Counted from the stretch's first letter, positions 9,479-18,513 are shown. The stretch is 64,000 nucleotides of DNA from Peribacillus frigoritolerans (GCF_001636405.1 NZ_KV440950.1:4568778-4632777), one strand, 5' to 3'. Notes: a model not told the origin generated them from the sequence alone. Numbers and translations: made by a program.

Positions 9479-11776
9479 ATGACTCAAACATATAACTCTA
9501 CCATAAGTGAAAATGGCACAGAAGCGAAATCCATCCAGCTTGAGATGTTATCGAAGGAATTCGAAGGCCGTCTCGATATGGAAAAGTTCAAAAAGCGTTT
9601 TACAAAATGGCTTGATCGCAAAAGTGACTCAACCGAAGAACAGGCATCAAAAAAACTGATTCAGCTCGCTCTTGAAGGCGTGGATATCGATGCTCCGGAT
9701 TGGACTTTCGTTGCTGCAGCAGAACTATTGAATACAATGTATAGGGATGCACAAGCCAATCGAGGTTATGAAGGCAAGAGTTATGGCCCATTCTATGAGC
9801 TGATCACAGAACTCTCCCAGCTATCGGAAGGTCAGCGTTATCCCATTTATAAACCAGAACTGCTATCTTCATATACAAAAGCGGAAATTGAGGAATTGGG
9901 GTCGGTGATCGACCCGGAAAAAGATAAATTATTCTCTTACATAGGCATCTACTTATTGAATGACCGTTATCTGGCCCGCCCAAAAAAGGACAAGGTCTTC
10001 GAACTGCCGCAAGAACGTTTCATGATCATCGCGATGGAAATCATGCGAATGGAAAAAACGGAGCACCGCCTGCAACTGATAAAAGAAGCATACTGGGCCA
10101 TGTCCAACCTTTATATGACCGTTGCGACTCCTACACTCTCCAATGCAGGTAAAACACATGGACAGTTAAGCTCCTGCTTTATCGACGCAATTGAAGATTC
10201 CATTGACGGAATTTACCTATCAAACTACGATGCGGCAAAAGTATCTAAATTCGGCGGCGGTGTCGGTCTTTACGTAGGTAAGGTTCGCTCGCTTGGTTCC
10301 GATATCCGCGGTTTCTCTGGAAACAGTTCCGGCACGACGCCCTGGATTCGACTATTCAACCAGACAGCTGTAAGTGTCGATCAATTGGGTCAACGTAAAG
10401 GTGCCATCGCGATTTACTTGGATGCCTGGCATAAAGATATCATGAGCTTCCTCGATTTGAAGACTCAAAACGGGGATGACCGATTAAAAGCACATGATAT
10501 TTTTACAGGTGTATGCATACCGGATTTATTCATGGAGGCTGTACGCGACAGAAAAGAATGGTATCTTTTCGATCCGCATACCGTTAAGCAAACCCTTGGA
10601 TTTTCACTTGAAGATCTTTATGACGAAAAGAAAGGCGAAGGAAGCTTCAGGAATCATTATGCACTTGCTGTCGAGGCCGCAGAAAATGGCACGCTTCCAA
10701 ACTATAGCTTTGAAAAAATCAATGCGATGGACATCATGAAAAGCATCATGATTTCTCAATTAGAAGAAGGCGTACCGTATATGTTCTACCGCGATGAAGT
10801 GAATCGGAAGAATCCGAATAAACATAAAGGTATGATTTATTGTTCTAACCTTTGCACGGAGATTGCCCAAAACCTAAGCCCTTCGACGATCACGGATGAA
10901 TATGAAACAGAAGATGGAGATGTTGTTGTGGTTCGTAAAAGCGGGGATTTCGTTGTCTGCAACCTTTCGTCCATTAACTTGCCCCGAGCGGTGGCCAGCG
11001 ATGTTCTGGAAAGATTGATTCCCATTCAGATCCGTATGCTGGACAATGTCATTGATGTGAATAATCTTCCTGTCAAACAAGCATCCATCTCGAACAAACG
11101 GTACCGGGCAATTGGTTTAGGAACGTTTGGATGGCATCATTTACTTGCCACACAGAATATTTATTGGGAATCCGATGAGGCTGTTCACTATGCAGATGCT
11201 TTATACGAAAAGATCGCTTACTTAACTATCAAGGCATCCAACGAATTGGCCAAGGAAAAAGGATCTTACCCATATTTTGAAGGTTCTGATTGGCATACAG
11301 GGGACTATTTCGAACTGCGTGACTATACAGATCAAAAATGGCTGGAATTAAAAGCAGACGTGCAGGAGCACGGTACCCGTAATGGCTATTTAATGGCGAT
11401 TGCCCCCAATTCATCGACAGCCAAAATCGGTAATTCCACGGATGGAATCGATCCTTTGTATGAAATTGAATTTTACGAAGAAAAGAAAAACTTCAAATTC
11501 AAGGTGACCGCACCAGGCTTGACGCCAAATACGTATGAATATTATAAAAAGACGCGATTCAATTTGGATCAACTGGAAAGCATCAGACAGAACGCAGCCC
11601 GCCAACGCCATATTGACCAAGCAATCAGCTTTAATCTGTATGTTCACAATACAATCAAAGCGAAGGTCCTGTTGGATATCCATTTAACGGCATGGGAAAG
11701 CGGGTTGAAATCAACGTATTATGTTCGTTCGACGTCTTCCGAATATGACAATGCCTGCGAAAGCTGTTCAAGTTAA
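9479..11776 (+). CDS. nrdA: Class I ribonucleoside-diphosphate reductase, large subunit
   Basis: A 765-residue alpha subunit that reduces ribonucleoside diphosphates for DNA synthesis. Active-site features are visible: the N-L-C-T-E triad (radical cysteine with flanking Asn and Glu) near residue 459, partner cysteines in SSCFIDAIEDS and VVCNLSSINL, and the C-terminal redox pair CESCSS. The N-terminus has only a short region before the catalytic core, so a complete ATP-cone does not seem present. It is the first gene behind the cobalamin riboswitch, with AAGGAGG before the ATG, and leads an operon with nrdB and an nrdI-like gene. Confidence 0.93.
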   Translation: MTQTYNSTISENGTEAKSIQLEMLSKEFEGRLDMEKFKKRFTKWLDRKSDSTEEQASKKLIQLALEGVDIDAPDWTFVAAAELLNTMYRDAQANRGYEGKSYGPFYELITELSQLSEGQRYPIYKPELLSSYTKAEIEELGSVIDPEKDKLFSYIGIYLLNDRYLARPKKDKVFELPQERFMIIAMEIMRMEKTEHRLQLIKEAYWAMSNLYMTVATPTLSNAGKTHGQLSSCFIDAIEDSIDGIYLSNYDAAKVSKFGGGVGLYVGKVRSLGSDIRGFSGNSSGTTPWIRLFNQTAVSVDQLGQRKGAIAIYLDAWHKDIMSFLDLKTQNGDDRLKAHDIFTGVCIPDLFMEAVRDRKEWYLFDPHTVKQTLGFSLEDLYDEKKGEGSFRNHYALAVEAAENGTLPNYSFEKINAMDIMKSIMISQLEEGVPYMFYRDEVNRKNPNKHKGMIYCSNLCTEIAQNLSPSTITDEYETEDGDVVVVRKSGDFVVCNLSSINLPRAVASDVLERLIPIQIRMLDNVIDVNNLPVKQASISNKRYRAIGLGTFGWHHLLATQNIYWESDEAVHYADALYEKIAYLTIKASNELAKEKGSYPYFEGSDWHTGDYFELRDYTDQKWLELKADVQEHGTRNGYLMAIAPNSSTAKIGNSTDGIDPLYEIEFYEEKKNFKFKVTAPGLTPNTYEYYKKTRFNLDQLESIRQNAARQRHIDQAISFNLYVHNTIKAKVLLDIHLTAWESGLKSTYYVRSTSSEYDNACESCSS

Positions 11777-11821
11777 TGTCAATCATGACCCAGTAATCTA
11801 TTCTTAAAGGAGTTTTCCCGA

Positions 11822-12874
11822 ATGACCAATCATATAAAAAAAATTCGGATGCTCGAACCGACGCATCCAACAAAGGCAACCGGTGTTTTCAAAGGAGAAG
11901 CTTCAGGCTTCCTCCTTTGGAACGATATACAGTATGAAAAATTCTATGATACCTATACACAGCTCATCAATAACTTTTGGAAGCCTTCGAGCGTGAACAT
12001 GATTCAGGATAAAAAGCAGTGGGGCGAATTGGATGAAGATATCCAGGACGCTTTTCTCGATATCCTTACGATGATTGCCGGAATGGACAGTCTTCAAACG
12101 CCCACTTTAGTAGAAATCCTTCGGTACATCAAAGATCCGGCGGCAAAAGCTATCCTGGCCAACATGGCCCAGCAGGAATCGATCCATAATGAGTCTTATT
12201 CCTATATCCTTGCTTCCTTGATTCCAGTAGGCAAGCAAAAACAGCTTTTCGACCGCATCAAAGAACATCCTGAAGTGATTAAGCGTAACCAACCGATCGT
12301 TGATGCTTATCAAACGTTCGTGGACGACCCCAGCCCTCAGCATTTATTCAAGGCACTGATCCATTCAACGAACCTTGAAGGGATTTATTTCTATCTGGCT
12401 TTCGCCTTTTATTATAATCTAGGACGCCAAAATTTAATGACCGGTTCAGCTACGATGATATCCTATATTCATCGTGATGAAATGGTCCATTTCGATTTCA
12501 TTGGCATGCTCGTTCAAATCTTGATGTATGAATATCCTGAGTTAAATAATGAAGAAAACACGAAGTTCATCTATACAACGATTGAAAAGGCAGTCGAACT
12601 CGAAAAGGAATGGTCTGAATATATGCTCGAAGATATCCAAACGAAAGCCGATCTCGATTTGGAAGAATTCAATGAGTACATCGAATATATCGCCAACAAA
12701 CGGTTACGGATGCTAGGCCTTGAAAACTTGTATAAAGAGTATGGCGAGAACCCGATGCCATGGATCAAAACGTTCGATGATGAATCCATCGGCCTTACCA
12801 AAACCGATTTCTTCGAACAGAAGTCAAGGACTTACAGTCAAGTAAATGCCAGCAATGGGTTCGATGAGCTGTAA
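11822..12874 (+). CDS. nrdB: Class I ribonucleoside-diphosphate reductase, small subunit
   Basis: A 350-residue ferritin-like radical-generating subunit, partner of the upstream large subunit. Ligands for the dinuclear metal site are seen: an Asp in the LDILTMIAGMDS helix, ExxH in QQESIHNESY, a Glu in NLEGIYFYLAF, and ExxH in HRDEMVHFDF. The tyrosine in ESIHNESY aligns with the radical tyrosine of E. coli NrdB. Forty-five bases separate it from nrdA, with AAAGGAG before the ATG. Whether it uses Fe or Mn is not decided by sequence; the NrdI-like neighbour hints at Mn or flavin-assisted assembly. Confidence 0.93.
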   Translation: MTNHIKKIRMLEPTHPTKATGVFKGEASGFLLWNDIQYEKFYDTYTQLINNFWKPSSVNMIQDKKQWGELDEDIQDAFLDILTMIAGMDSLQTPTLVEILRYIKDPAAKAILANMAQQESIHNESYSYILASLIPVGKQKQLFDRIKEHPEVIKRNQPIVDAYQTFVDDPSPQHLFKALIHSTNLEGIYFYLAFAFYYNLGRQNLMTGSATMISYIHRDEMVHFDFIGMLVQILMYEYPELNNEENTKFIYTTIEKAVELEKEWSEYMLEDIQTKADLDLEEFNEYIEYIANKRLRMLGLENLYKEYGENPMPWIKTFDDESIGLTKTDFFEQKSRTYSQVNASNGFDEL

Positions 12875-13283
12875 AATTGCCATTGTCTATCATTCTGCCG
12901 GCGGCAATACAAAAGCGCTTGCCGAAGCCCTCGCTGCCCTTTTACCTGAGGCTTTTCTATATCGAATGAATGAATTCGATTTACGTACATTGCCGGATTA
13001 CGATGCCTTGATCGTCGGCACCTATACATGGGGCAATGGGGAGCTTCCCGCTAAATCAGCTGCCTTTTATAAAGAACTGGAACAGTTGCCTATTGCTCGC
13101 CTGAAAACGGGAGTCTTCGGCACTGGCGAAACCAACTATAATCATTTTTGTGGGGCGGTCGATCAGTTCCGGGACATGCTATTTGCCAAGAGCCAGTTAT
13201 TGGTGACATTGAAGATAGAACAGATGTATCAAGAATCAGACCTGCACAGACTTCAAAAGTTCGCCTCGCTATTCCAGAACTGA
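12846..13283 (+). CDS. NrdI-like flavodoxin
   Basis: A flavodoxin-fold protein of up to 145 residues. It begins KIAIVYHSAGGNTKALAEAL, an FMN phosphate-binding loop, and continues with YDALIVGTYTWGNGELP and GVFGTGETNYNHFCGA, as in NrdI. NrdI proteins supply the oxidant for assembling the Mn-tyrosyl radical cofactor in class Ib reductases. Possible starts are ATG at 12846, 12855 and 12864; all overlap nrdB (by 11-29 bases), indicating coupled translation. The symbol is withheld because short flavodoxins are hard to separate from NrdI. Confidence 0.8.
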   Translation: MPAMGSMSCKIAIVYHSAGGNTKALAEALAALLPEAFLYRMNEFDLRTLPDYDALIVGTYTWGNGELPAKSAAFYKELEQLPIARLKTGVFGTGETNYNHFCGAVDQFRDMLFAKSQLLVTLKIEQMYQESDLHRLQKFASLFQN

Positions 13284-13330
13284 CTGAAAGGGGATATGCG
13301 TTTTCGCATATCCCCTTTCAGTGTTTTTTT
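13284..13330 (+). terminator. Terminator of the nrd operon
   Basis: CTGAAAGGGGATATGCG pairs perfectly with CGCATATCCCCTTTCAG around a TTTT loop, followed by a T run. Confidence 0.93.
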
Positions 13331-13403
13331 AAAAACTCGGCTCCCTTAATCATAGCAACGGTAAGCATGAAGTATAATGGAAGAAAAAAGAAGATGATAT
13401 CCA

Positions 13404-13571
13404 TTGACTGAGAATATAACCCAGTTCCTGCCTGTCCTTTTCATGCTAGTGCTTGTCGCATTCGTTATATTCATCGTATTTTTCCTGTCAGGGCATTTTA
13501 ATCGTACTAAACGGATCGAAGAAAAATTGGACAAAGCATTAAAGGAAATCGCCGAAAAAAAGGAAAAATAA
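13404..13571 (+). CDS. Small single-span membrane protein (DUF4083-like)
   Basis: A 55-residue frame starting with TTG at 13404: a hydrophobic helix at about residues 9-29 (VLFMLVLVAFVIFIVFFLSG) followed by a basic/acidic amphipathic helix (RTKRIEEKLDKALKEIAEKK). This layout matches small DUF4083-type Bacillus proteins. Its upstream ribosome site is weak (GAAGATG), but it ends exactly at a strong terminator. The function is unknown. Confidence 0.6.
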   Translation: MTENITQFLPVLFMLVLVAFVIFIVFFLSGHFNRTKRIEEKLDKALKEIAEKKEK

Positions 13572-13572
13572 A

Positions 13573-13602
13573 AAGACTCCAAAATCGGAGTCTTTTTTTT
13601 AT
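13573..13602. terminator. Terminator between DUF4083-like ORF and csp
   Basis: AAGACTCC and GGAGTCTT flank a six-base loop, with T tracts usable on the plus strand and A-rich sequence on the other side. It probably serves both converging genes. Confidence 0.8.
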
Positions 13603-13612
13603 ATGCGTTCAA

Positions 13613-13810
13613 TTATTTTTGAACGTTAGCAGCTTGTGGTCCACGAGCGCCTTGCTCGATTTCGAAAGAAACTTCTTGGCCTTCTTCAAGCGTTTTGAAG
13701 CCTTCACCTTGGATAGCTGAGAAATGTACGAATACATCGTCTTGGCCTTCAACTTCGATGAAACCGAAACCTTTTTCTGCGTTAAACCATTTTACTTTAC
13801 CTTGTACCAT
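13613..13810 (-). CDS. Cold-shock protein, CspB/CspD type
   Basis: A 65-residue single OB-fold protein that binds single-stranded RNA and DNA. RNP1 (KGFGFIEV) and RNP2 (VFVHFSAI) are intact, and the start [14 protein letters not shown] is canonical. AGGAGGA lies upstream of the ATG. The region upstream (13811-14000) is AT-rich and gene-free, fitting the long 5' leader typical of csp mRNAs. Which of the several Bacillus csp paralogues it matches cannot be fixed. Confidence 0.95.
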   Translation of the reverse strand: MVQGKVKWFNAEKGFGFIEVEGQDDVFVHFSAIQGEGFKTLEEGQEVSFEIEQGARGPQAANVQK

Positions 13811-14007
13811 GATAGTTCCTCCTGTGTTTGGAAAAATCCATTTTATTACTATTTTTGGTTCTGGATAATGTTTCAAGAGGAATCCTATTACAGTAAATCC
13901 TTCTATCAAACTTTTCCGAACAAAAATAATTACTCATATTATATCATGGAAAATCCTAAAAAAACAAGATTATCGCCGTAAATCAACCGACAAATTATCC
14001 TAAAATT

Positions 14008-14499
14008 CTACATATTCCTCTTCTTGCTTTGTCGGAAGCCTTCGTCCAATAAGTAGCGCTCCGCCTCAACCGGACTTTCGAAACATTCCTCAAGATTCGA
14101 CCCTGAATAAACATTCCAAAGCAGGTCTTCCTTTTGAAGTGTAAGCTCTTGCTTTTCAGGGCCAATCCATGCCCCTTCCAACCTAGCGAACTCGTTTTCC
14201 TCTTCTTCGATTTCAGCCGGGGGTTCAGATAAGTAATCCACGCTTCTTTGGATCAATTCTTTTAATTCGGCTTCATTATAGTCACGTATATTGATAAACC
14301 CTTTACGGTCAGTGTCTTTTTTTCTCATATGCCCTGCGTAAACGAACCCATTTCCATTGGGATGCAAGTGCTGAACGACGATCTTTTTCTCCTGGACGCT
14401 ACCTGGATAATGGAAGTTCACACGTCCCAATGAAACGTCTTTTCGCTGTAATTCCGGAAAAGTTTCAATGATGCTCAATTTTTCTTCAAATGTTAACAA
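14008..14499 (-). CDS. Conserved hypothetical protein (163 aa)
   Basis: A soluble, acidic 163-residue protein of unknown function, probably shared among Bacillaceae. Visible features: an N-terminal helical start (LTFEEKLSIIETFPELQRKDVSLGR), a middle stretch GNGFVYAGHMRKKDTDRKGFINIRDYNE, and a glutamate run (IEEEENEFARL). No enzyme motif is recognised. The promoter region faces that of the adjacent GNAT gene, which diverges from it. Confidence 0.7.
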   Translation of the reverse strand: MLTFEEKLSIIETFPELQRKDVSLGRVNFHYPGSVQEKKIVVQHLHPNGNGFVYAGHMRKKDTDRKGFINIRDYNEAELKELIQRSVDYLSEPPAEIEEEENEFARLEGAWIGPEKQELTLQKEDLLWNVYSGSNLEECFESPVEAERYLLDEGFRQSKKRNM

Positions 14500-14609
14500 A
14501 TTTCTTCCTCATTTCATTAGTTCATATTGTTTGTCGATTATAACACAGACTGATTAGAAACAATAATCCCCCTCTTCCATTATAATGTAATGAAAAGGAG
14601 TGATAGGAT

Positions 14610-15095
14610 TTGATCATGAGAATTCGGGACCTGGAATCAGACTATGGCCAGCAGCTATTTAAACTGCAGAAAGAAGCCTATAAGGTGGAAGCGGAAATGA
14701 TCGGTTTTGCCGATATACCTCCTCTATTGGAAACATATGAACAATTCATACATTGCCATGAAACGTTTTTATGCTATTTAAAGGGTGATGCCTTAGCTGG
14801 TGCCATATCTTTTACTAAAGAGAATGGCCAAATGCTAATTTGCCGAATGGTCGTCCATCCTGATTATTTTCGGCAGGGTATTGCGGACGCATTGTTGCAT
14901 GCTCTTCAATTACATGTCGACTGGGAAAAAATTTCCGTTTCGACCGGTAAAATGAACCTTCCAGCACGAAACCTTTACGAAAAAAACGGATTCACCCATA
15001 AAGAGGACGTAGAAGCCGCACCTCGCCTATCCATAAGCATTTACGAAAAACAGCATTCATTTTATGTATGTCACGATAAAAAGCATAATGAATGA
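14610..15095 (+). CDS. GNAT-family N-acetyltransferase
   Basis: A 161-residue GNAT enzyme that would move an acetyl group from acetyl-CoA to an amine. The acetyl-CoA site is motif A, MVVHPDYFRQGIADALLHAL (about residues 88-107), with ARNLYEKNGF as motif B. I favour the TTG at 14610 because AAAAGGAG lies 9 bases before it; an ATG six bases later is also possible. The 3' end overlaps the converging modB gene by 39 bases. The substrate is unknown. Confidence 0.82.
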   Translation: MIMRIRDLESDYGQQLFKLQKEAYKVEAEMIGFADIPPLLETYEQFIHCHETFLCYLKGDALAGAISFTKENGQMLICRMVVHPDYFRQGIADALLHALQLHVDWEKISVSTGKMNLPARNLYEKNGFTHKEDVEAAPRLSISIYEKQHSFYVCHDKKHNE

Positions 15096-15710
15096 AATGA
15101 CAATGATTACGGCAACCCATAGCCAGGCCAATGTCATATTCCCGGAGTCCATGGCGATATAAATTGCTGTCGGTATGGTTTGTGTCTGTCCGGGAATGTT
15201 TCCGGCAAACATGAGTGTGGCCCCGAATTCCCCCAACGCACGCGCAGAACTCAAGATGGTACCTGTGACGATCGATTTGACCGCCAATGGGAGGGTTACA
15301 AACAGGAATAACCTCCACTCCCCGGCCCCGTCAACCCTTGCTGCATTTTCAATTTCTTCATCTATACCTTCAAAGCCCGTTTTAGCGGATTGGTACATTA
15401 GCGGAAAAGCTACCACGGTAGATGCAATGACCGCAGCCCACCAGGTGAACATCAAGGGCTGGTCAAAAACCCTTTCAATGAATTGTCCCGGCAGTCCATT
15501 CTTGCCAAAAATCACGATCAATAAAAAACCAATGACGGACGGCGGCAAAACAAGCGGCAATAAAAACGCTGTTTCCAACAGGACTCTTCCCCTGAATTGC
15601 TTTTTAGCCATCATTCGCGCAAGGAAAATTCCTAAAATGAAAACAAGGATACCCGCTAGTCCCGCTACTTGTATCGATAGCCTGACTGGTGACCAAAAAT
15701 CCCCTGTCAT
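15057..15710 (-). CDS. modB: Molybdate-type ABC transporter permease
   Basis: A 217-residue inner-membrane permease of the ModB family with about five to six membrane spans. The cytoplasmic EAA loop that docks the ATPase is clear (FEGIDEEIENAARVDGAGEWRLF, then TLPLA). Relatives import molybdate together with ModA and ModC. No binding protein or ATPase gene is adjacent, so this is an isolated permease gene; it may use subunits encoded elsewhere or be part of a broken operon. The ATG overlaps the stop of a 32-codon frame as ATGA. Confidence 0.85.
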   Translation of the reverse strand: MTGDFWSPVRLSIQVAGLAGILVFILGIFLARMMAKKQFRGRVLLETAFLLPLVLPPSVIGFLLIVIFGKNGLPGQFIERVFDQPLMFTWWAAVIASTVVAFPLMYQSAKTGFEGIDEEIENAARVDGAGEWRLFLFVTLPLAVKSIVTGTILSSARALGEFGATLMFAGNIPGQTQTIPTAIYIAMDSGNMTLAWLWVAVIIVISFIMLFIVTYIK

Positions 15711-15805
15711 GATACTTCTGCACCACTATTAAATATCGGCATATGCAGGTCCTTATTCGGTTTCATTACCCAAACCGTTTCTTTTTCATTAAAGGCAGAT
15801 TTCAT
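15707..15805 (-). CDS. Small ORF upstream of and overlapping modB
   Basis: A 32-residue frame (MKSAFNEKETVWVMKPNKDL...) with AAGGGAG about 8 bases before its ATG. Its stop overlaps the modB ATG by four bases, the usual sign of coupled translation. It is not recognised. It could be a leader peptide or the fused remains of a lost upstream mod gene. Confidence 0.45.
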   Translation of the reverse strand: MKSAFNEKETVWVMKPNKDLHMPIFNSGAEVS

Positions 15806-15953
15806 TTCATTTTCTCCCTTTCCTTTTAAATAACATTTAAGTTTATTTTTCTTGACATCTTGCTGACACAAAGAAACGTTAAAGTAAGAGTATCACAAAT
15901 ATAAAAATTATTTCATTCCAATAAACTTGAAAACTTTGAAGGAGTCGATTTTA

Positions 15954-16349
15954 ATGGTAACAATTTATACTACTCCAAGCAGTTTAGCCTGTCGTAAAGC
16001 AAAAGCTTGGCTTAAGAAGAACGAAATTTCCTTTAATGAACGTAACCTATATTCCCAACCTCTTTCCATAGAAGAAATAAAAGAGATTTTACGTAAAACG
16101 GAAGGCGGGACAGATGAAATCATCTCAACCCGTTCCAAAAAATTCAAAAGCCTCAATATCGATATAAATAATACACCGCTTAATGATCTTTGCAAACTTA
16201 TTCAAGATAACCCGGATTTACTTCGCCGGCCAATCATTTTCGATCATAAGAACTTGCATGCAGGATATAATGAAGAGGAAATGGGACGCTTCCTTCCAAG
16301 GAAGGTCCGTCATGTACAATTATGGCGGGCAATCAGCCAATTAGCTTAA
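15954..16349 (+). CDS. Spx/ArsC-family transcriptional regulator lacking the first redox Cys
   Basis: A 131-residue Spx-type protein, which in Firmicutes binds the RNA polymerase alpha C-terminal domain and redirects transcription under thiol stress. The alignment with Spx is close ([34 protein letters not shown] FLPRKVRH). Spx senses disulfide stress through C10-x-x-C13; here the motif reads S10-L-A-C13, so the intramolecular disulfide cannot form. The ATG at 15954 follows GAAGGAG; an upstream in-frame ATG at 15927 lacks a site. It is thus a paralogue or variant, not the main Spx. Confidence 0.88.
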   Translation: MVTIYTTPSSLACRKAKAWLKKNEISFNERNLYSQPLSIEEIKEILRKTEGGTDEIISTRSKKFKSLNIDINNTPLNDLCKLIQDNPDLLRRPIIFDHKNLHAGYNEEEMGRFLPRKVRHVQLWRAISQLA

Positions 16350-16370
16350 TTAGTTAGCATTCTGCATAAT

Positions 16371-16406
16371 AAGAGGGTTGTCCATTCCCAGGACAACCCT
16401 TTTTTA
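16371..16406 (+). terminator. Terminator of the spx-like gene
   Basis: AGGGTTGTCC pairs with GGACAACCCT, followed by a T run. Confidence 0.85.
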
Positions 16407-17834
16407 TATTTGATCCGCATTTTCTATGACAATCGTGAAGATGGTGCCTTGTTCATTGCTATCCTTAAGCACAAGATCTCCCTTTTGCGCTTTTGCGAGC
16501 ATCTTACTGAATGGCAGTCCCAAACCTAAACCGCGTACCTTTAACTTTTTGTTTTCGCCTCGATAAAATGGTTCGAACACATATTGTTGTTCATGCTTTG
16601 GAATCCCCCGCCCGCTGTCCAGAACATCAATGCAGATTCGTTCTTCATCCTTTTCATATAGATGAATCGCTATTTTGCCTTTGCCGTCAAGTGCATGTCT
16701 GGCATTATTCAAAAGGTTAATGACGATTTGCTGCATTCGCAAAGAATCAATTTGACCAAAGACCGGTTCATCAGGAACGTTTATCTCCAAAGCGAACGCT
16801 TGATCATCATCTTGGGTCACCTGCCAGCGATAAGCGATTTCCTTGATGAATATATTGATATTCTCTTTTTGCAACCGGATTTTAAAAGCGCCTGCCGATA
16901 TGGCATTATAATTGAGTAAATCCTCTATCATACCTTGTAAACGCTGAGTTTCCTTTAATGAAATATCGAGGAATTCCTTACTTTGCTCTCCCTTGACGAC
17001 ATCATCTTTCACCGCTTGTATCAGTCCGCTAATGGAAGTGACTGGCGTTTTCAAATCATGGGTTACGCCCGCGAGCAATTCCGCCCGCAACTTCTCCATG
17101 ACCTTCAATCGATTGGTCATTTCCTTAAATGATTCTATCAGTTCATAGATTTCTTCTTCCTTGATTTCCTCTTCCTCTTTGAAATGGATATCATAGTTGC
17201 CTTCACGAACCTGGACCGCGGCGTTAGCTACGTCTTGGATGGGGCGCGAAATCTGCCTGGAAAGAAAATAAATGACGCCCGTTCCGAGAATCAGAAGTCC
17301 TCCAATCATTATCGCCAACAAACCATGATCTTGGTTGATTTCCTTCAATGCCCCTTCTTCCTGGGCAATGACCACCCAGCCTCTCGTCTCATCATTGAAC
17401 GTAATGGGGGATTTGACGACATATACTTTGTTGTCGGAAATCTTGACCTTCTGGACCAACTCCGTATTTTTCATGATGACGTCCGGGAGTTTATTTTCAT
17501 CCGGATCGATATACAACTGCGGCATCGTATATATGATGGTGGCATCGGGATCGACGATATAGATGATTGGCTGTTGATTCAGATGGAGGATTTTCTCCCG
17601 TTCCTCAACAATTTCCGAAAGGATCGGGCCAACGACAATCTGGCCATTTTCCTTTATCGCCCGATCGGATGTTTCATCCGCTAAGTACTTTAGAAGGCTG
17701 AGCCTATATTCCAAAGCCGTTTTTTCCATCCACCATAAGGAAAAAACAGACAATAATATCAAACCGGAAATCAAGGTCAATACGTATCTCTTTGTCCAAT
17801 AGCGTTGTAAAGTGGTTCTTTTTTTAGTTTTCAT
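16404..17834 (-). CDS. Two-component sensor histidine kinase
   Basis: A 476-residue membrane kinase. One membrane helix lies near residues 15-37, then an extracytoplasmic domain of about 130 residues with PAS/Cache-like character, a second helix near 170-190 and a HAMP linker. HisKA has the phospho-accepting HDLKTPVTS, and the ATPase domain has NLLNNARHAL, DSGRGIP and GLGLGLPFS boxes. The ATG overlaps the response-regulator stop; an in-frame GTG lies two codons upstream. The signal is unknown, and no transporter or target gene is adjacent. Confidence 0.9.
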   Translation of the reverse strand: MKTKKRTTLQRYWTKRYVLTLISGLILLSVFSLWWMEKTALEYRLSLLKYLADETSDRAIKENGQIVVGPILSEIVEEREKILHLNQQPIIYIVDPDATIIYTMPQLYIDPDENKLPDVIMKNTELVQKVKISDNKVYVVKSPITFNDETRGWVVIAQEEGALKEINQDHGLLAIMIGGLLILGTGVIYFLSRQISRPIQDVANAAVQVREGNYDIHFKEEEEIKEEEIYELIESFKEMTNRLKVMEKLRAELLAGVTHDLKTPVTSISGLIQAVKDDVVKGEQSKEFLDISLKETQRLQGMIEDLLNYNAISAGAFKIRLQKENINIFIKEIAYRWQVTQDDDQAFALEINVPDEPVFGQIDSLRMQQIVINLLNNARHALDGKGKIAIHLYEKDEERICIDVLDSGRGIPKHEQQYVFEPFYRGENKKLKVRGLGLGLPFSKMLAKAQKGDLVLKDSNEQGTIFTIVIENADQI

Positions 17835-18513
17835 AGACACTCAATTGATACCCCAATCCACGCAATGTTTTTATTTCCCCCTCAGTTACCGGCCATGCAT
17901 CTATCGCCTTCCTGATACGTTTGATCGCCAGGTCCACCGCACGGTCACTGCCGTCATAATCCATGCCCCACACCTGGTCGAGCAGCTGTTCCCTCGTGAA
18001 AATTTGATTAGGGTGCTTAGCGAAAAAAACGAGAAGAGACAAATCACGCGGCGTCAAGTTTATCTCTTCCCCATTCAAATGCACCATATATGACAGATCA
18101 TCGATGATTAAACTCCCAAACTCGTGTACATGACCATCTTCCGTAACAACCGATGATGATCTTCTTAAAACGGCATGCACCCGGGCCACGACTTCTTCAG
18201 CAACGAAGGGTTTGGAGATGTAATCATCCGCACCTGACTTAAATCCCGATAATCTGTAATCGACATCTGTCAGTGCAGTCAACATGATAACCGGACATGT
18301 ATCGTCCTCCCGAATTTCCTTCAATATATCCCAGCCTTCCTTACCCGGCAACATGACATCAAGCAGGACAAGGTCTGGCTTCGTTTCTTCAAACACCGGA
18401 ATGGCCTTTAGCCCATCGTAAACTTGGACTACATCGAAACCTTCCCGCTCCAAATATGCTTTCAATACCATCGATATGGCAATTTCATCTTCTACTACAA
18501 GAATTTTCTTCAT
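17824..18513 (-). CDS. OmpR/PhoB-family response regulator
   Basis: A 229-residue regulator with a receiver domain (DE acidic pair at VVEDE, phospho-accepting Asp in VLLDVMLPG, conserved Thr in MLTAL and Lys in ISKPF) and a C-terminal winged helix (LTPRDLSLLVFFAKHPNQIFTREQLL, then RAVDLAIKRIRKAI). It is the first gene of a two-gene operon with the kinase, overlapping it by 11 bases. AAGGAGG precedes the ATG. The upstream region 18514-18760 is gene-free and holds its promoter. Confidence 0.92.
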   Translation of the reverse strand: MKKILVVEDEIAISMVLKAYLEREGFDVVQVYDGLKAIPVFEETKPDLVLLDVMLPGKEGWDILKEIREDDTCPVIMLTALTDVDYRLSGFKSGADDYISKPFVAEEVVARVHAVLRRSSSVVTEDGHVHEFGSLIIDDLSYMVHLNGEEINLTPRDLSLLVFFAKHPNQIFTREQLLDQVWGMDYDGSDRAVDLAIKRIRKAIDAWPVTEGEIKTLRGLGYQLSVYEN

